Shown one piece after another: positions 61,268 through 64,000 of a DNA stretch of 64,000 bases. Source of the DNA: an uncultured Muribaculaceae bacterium (GTDB taxonomy: Bacteria > Bacteroidota > Bacteroidia > Bacteroidales > Muribaculaceae); NCBI GenBank assembly GCA_910576775.1, contig CAJTJV010000009.1, forward strand, positions 20,711 through 84,710, given 5' to 3'. The notes beneath the pieces were generated by a model. That model searched no databases. It was not told the origin of the DNA and was given only the letters and a program-made list of their open reading frames with translations. The number at the start of each line of letters is the position of its first letter. The stretch's first letter is position 1. The translations under genes were made by a program, and so were the position numbers.

Positions 61268-63720
61268 TAGTAGGTTAATTCGATGTCGTCGATGTAGAGT
61301 TTAGAACCTATATATCCTTTCGAAGTGCTTGCATTCGCCGATGGTGGAGTGTCATAATTTGATGTACTGAACGGCAGGCAGTCAAGGTTATCTGATGATT
61401 TGAAAATCACAATTATTCTTGCGGCTTTTGCTAGCCCGCGTGAATGGGGAAATTCAAAACTGTGTTTTTCATATCCGGTGTTGGTGATCCGCATGTTCTT
61501 TGAGAAAAGAACAGTACCGTGGGCATCAAGCAACCGGGCTTCGGCATATCCGTAGTCAGCACTGTTTTTAGCTGAGTATTTTGCATAGAAAGTAACAGCG
61601 GTAGGACGTGATGAGAAATTTAATCCCGAATAGTCTGCTTTTTGCGTAGAACTATTGTATGTTCCGAGATAAAGTTCTCCGAAGGTTGTGTGTTCGCATT
61701 TGCCTTTCCATCCAAAAAGTTCAAAGGCTGTATTACCAGAACCCCAACCAACGCTTTGTATTAATGCAGACGTTCCGTTGTACGCATCTCCGCCGGAAAC
61801 GGGGGAGGTTCCGGATTTTACGGAATAGCCACAGTTAGGTGCGCCGGAGCCGTTCGGGTTGGTGCCGGTCGATGTTGTCAATAAATTCATCGTTCCCCAG
61901 GGGCCTTCATTGCCAACTGTAGCATTCGGGTAATCGACCTGCCACCATCCATTCTTCTGGCGAGTACCCACAGACCACTCTTCCATACCTGCATTCGGCA
62001 GCTGAGTGGCGGCTTCTGTTGTGAGTGTGGAGCGGTTGGAGTATGTGTTGCCGACTTTGGCGCGGACGGTATAGGCTTTGCCGGGGGTGAGTGATTTTAC
62101 ATCGAAATAGCTGCCGGAAACCGTCTGCGAGGCGTTGGCGAAATTACCGTTGGATTCCTCGATAACAATCTGTACTTGCGACAAGTCGGGAGCCGGGGCA
62201 CCCCCGACGCCTACAACATCCATATATGCATGGGTTGCAAAGACGTCATTGTCGGAGAACGACAGTGCAAATGGGGCGGGTGCAATCTCAAGTTCATTGC
62301 TGCCGATGCGTCCGCAGATAAGCTTTATAGTTAGTCGGTCCTCTATATCGGCCGGCGTCTTGATAGTCAGCTTGTATGATGCCGAACGAGCGGAGCTTTC
62401 TGTGAACTCTATAATCCCGGCCTCGCTTGTGGTGCCGCGTTTGTTCTTGTATTCCACTTTGAGGTTCTCTTTTGAAAGGGGAATATTGGCGGTAAGAGTG
62501 AAGCTGACGGGCATATCGTCGGAGAAATAAGTGTCCGCGATATTGGCGATGCTGAATTCCGGTTCCTCGAGGTTGAGTTCAACCGTTACGGGAGCCTCGA
62601 CGGTGCGGGAGAGAATATCTGTTACCGATACTGTGAAGCGGGCAGTGCCGGCAGTGAGGAATTCCGCCATCGGGGCAAAATCGATAAGAGCCATAGTGCC
62701 GGGGTTTTTCCACAGACCGACAACTTTCAGCCCTTTATCCGTCATCAGTGTCTGTTCCGCGGTTGTAGCGGTGAGCAGGTCGATGCTTTCCGGCCATCCG
62801 TTCGCAATCAGATAGCTTGATTCTGTGTTGAGGGTTACGCTCTTGAATCCGGCCATTGCAGTGAGTGTGAGCTGTGCCTTTGCATTGTTTGTCACACCGG
62901 CGATAAGATTTACCGGTGAGCCGGCGGTGAACCCTTCCGTGGCTATTTCCGGTGCGGGCTTGCTCATTATTTTGTCGCTCAGGTCTATGATGACGGGTTC
63001 CTGCTCGAGCGTGTCGTCGAAACTTACCGTCATCGAGGCGTCGGATACGTTGCCGCCGTTGACATTCACGGTGATTACATAATGGTGGCGCGCCTGTGCG
63101 TTTATAGATGCGATATTGAACGAGCCTTCCTGTCCGTTAGGTTTCACCACTCGGACTGTGAATGTTGCAGAACCCGGAGCGATATATAGCGGTCGGGTCT
63201 CGTCCTTGGTATACTCGTAAGTACCTTTGGCGGTTACAAACTGACCACTGTAGTCAGTCATGTATTTTTTGAATTCGTCGGTGAAAACTACGCTTATTTT
63301 GGCGTTTACAACAGTTGCGGTAAGGCTTACGCGAGATGTCTGGCCGTCTGAAACACGGACGGGGACTGATCCGGAGTAGGCGGGTTTCTCAAAACCTTCG
63401 GACTCAGGATCGCCATAAAAAGCGGTGAGGGTATAGTTGCCTACGCCGAATTCTTTTGTTTTATCGAAATCAGAAACTTTATCCCAAGTGTGGCGATACG
63501 AACCATCGTCTTTGGAAAGAGTCATCGACAGGTCGTCGACAGTGATTTCGTCACCGGCACGCGACAAGGTCTGTCCCATGCCTTCGACGTCGCTGTCGCA
63601 GCCCACCGATGGTGCTATGCGGCCGGAGCCTGAACCGTAGCCCCCTGTTTCTTCCGAGCAGGAGATCCCGATAAGACCCATTGCCAATATCATAGCTTTC
63701 GTGATGATTGACTTTTTCAT
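61267..63720 (-). CDS. DUF4493/PCMD lipoprotein, 817 aa
   Basis: A lipobox (GLIGISC, Cys21) precedes a DUF4493 domain (about 40-240; YTLTAFYGDPESEGFEKPAY and HHYVITVNVNGG), Ig-like domains (about 270-560) and a C-terminal PCMD domain (about 585-817; NAGMEEWSVG, GELYLGTYN, YIDDIELTY). It is first gene of the operon, with its own promoter, and the largest of the three. A surface-exposed glycan-related role is a family-level inference. Confidence 0.87.
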   Translation of the reverse strand: MKKSIITKAMILAMGLIGISCSEETGGYGSGSGRIAPSVGCDSDVEGMGQTLSRAGDEITVDDLSMTLSKDDGSYRHTWDKVSDFDKTKEFGVGNYTLTAFYGDPESEGFEKPAYSGSVPVRVSDGQTSRVSLTATVVNAKISVVFTDEFKKYMTDYSGQFVTAKGTYEYTKDETRPLYIAPGSATFTVRVVKPNGQEGSFNIASINAQARHHYVITVNVNGGNVSDASMTVSFDDTLEQEPVIIDLSDKIMSKPAPEIATEGFTAGSPVNLIAGVTNNAKAQLTLTAMAGFKSVTLNTESSYLIANGWPESIDLLTATTAEQTLMTDKGLKVVGLWKNPGTMALIDFAPMAEFLTAGTARFTVSVTDILSRTVEAPVTVELNLEEPEFSIANIADTYFSDDMPVSFTLTANIPLSKENLKVEYKNKRGTTSEAGIIEFTESSARSASYKLTIKTPADIEDRLTIKLICGRIGSNELEIAPAPFALSFSDNDVFATHAYMDVVGVGGAPAPDLSQVQIVIEESNGNFANASQTVSGSYFDVKSLTPGKAYTVRAKVGNTYSNRSTLTTEAATQLPNAGMEEWSVGTRQKNGWWQVDYPNATVGNEGPWGTMNLLTTSTGTNPNGSGAPNCGYSVKSGTSPVSGGDAYNGTSALIQSVGWGSGNTAFELFGWKGKCEHTTFGELYLGTYNSSTQKADYSGLNFSSRPTAVTFYAKYSAKNSADYGYAEARLLDAHGTVLFSKNMRITNTGYEKHSFEFPHSRGLAKAARIIVIFKSSDNLDCLPFSTSNYDTPPSANASTSKGYIGSKLYIDDIELTY

Positions 63721-63824
63721 CTTGATAGTAAATGGTTTATTTATGTGTTATTATATTCGATACGGAAAACGATACAGCCTATTGATGGTTTAGAGCAGTA
63801 TGATAATTTTTTAGAAAATCAGCA

Positions 63825-63855
63825 CAAATTTATAATTTTGATTCGGAATGGCAAA
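63825..63855 (-). promoter_or_regulatory. Promoter of the DUF4493/PCMD operon
   Basis: On the minus strand TTTG (63855-63852), exactly 19 nt, then TAAATTTG (63832-63825), about 105 bp before the ATG. Confidence 0.8.
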
Positions 63856-63924
63856 AAAAATATGGAAATCGGAACAACAGTTGTCCGATATTGCCAATAA
63901 TCCGAATAATTAATGCTTTTCTAC

Positions 63925-64000
63925 CACGGCTCTTTCATTTAGGATATTTTTGTGCATGTATCGTGAGAGCCTCGGAGAGGCGTCATAATGTGAAAACCCC
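63925..64000. repeat. Dispersed repeat A, copy 2 (runs off the window)
   Basis: This is the same sequence and orientation as 17024-17098, with one additional T. It contains the hairpin GCCTC-GGA-GAGGC (63969-63981). The gap 63721-63924 holds only the operon promoter and AT-rich leader. Confidence 0.9.

Overview
The window is chromosomal DNA from an anaerobic gut-type Bacteroidales, most likely a member of the Muribaculaceae. Evidence seen directly: many promoters fit the Bacteroidetes form TTTG-N19/20-TAnnTTTG; there are DUF4493/PCMD lipoproteins, GSCFA, DUF2027-Smr, DUF4295 and DUF5106 proteins and a MurF-alanine racemase fusion; and there is a PorE-like protein plus several secreted proteins with type IX secretion (T9SS) style C-terminal tails. 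The family-level placement is inference.

Left part (1-23.5 kb). A LuxR regulator with a hemerythrin-like domain is cut by the left edge. Then come a TM2 protein, a DUF5715/AsmA/HAD run and aroB. A tightly overlapping leftward operon follows: gltX, waaA, an ArgC-like protein that has lost its catalytic cysteine, DUF2027-Smr, and an EFR1 ferredoxin. Next are a short malic enzyme, a divergent glutaminase homologue and a porin. A REP-like cluster of covarying palindromes sits between the porin and a rightward histidine kinase/TamA-like/HAD operon.

Middle (23.5-47 kb). Phosphohexomutase is followed by a rightward PorE-like/GSCFA/MurF-Alr run and tRNA-Val. A decayed type III restriction-modification remnant comes next. 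Beside it lies an approximately 8.5 kb leftward operon of four exported proteins (a 970-aa protein with 152-codon tandem repeats, a propeller/adhesin-like protein, a subtilisin-like protease and a small exported protein). The operon has its own predicted promoter and terminator and is the most system-like novelty here. Then come rfbA-rfbC-rfbB plus a flippase, behind a duplicated promoter module, and an ECF sigma factor.

Right part (46.6-64 kb). Housekeeping genes (rpmB-rpmG-DUF4295, alaS, a divergent M23 peptidase/MerR pair) alternate with an AraC/ABM-domain locus, an inner-membrane-anchored OmpA protein, an LRR protein with a T9SS-like tail, and a three-gene DUF4493/PCMD surface lipoprotein operon. 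The right edge carries a second copy of the repeat at 17.0 kb, and another dispersed repeat links 17.3 kb with 55.2 kb in inverted orientation.

Taken together the window encodes much cell-envelope work: O-antigen sugars, Kdo transfer, outer-membrane assembly, T9SS export and surface lipoproteins. No complete mobile element, CRISPR array, rRNA or prophage was seen.
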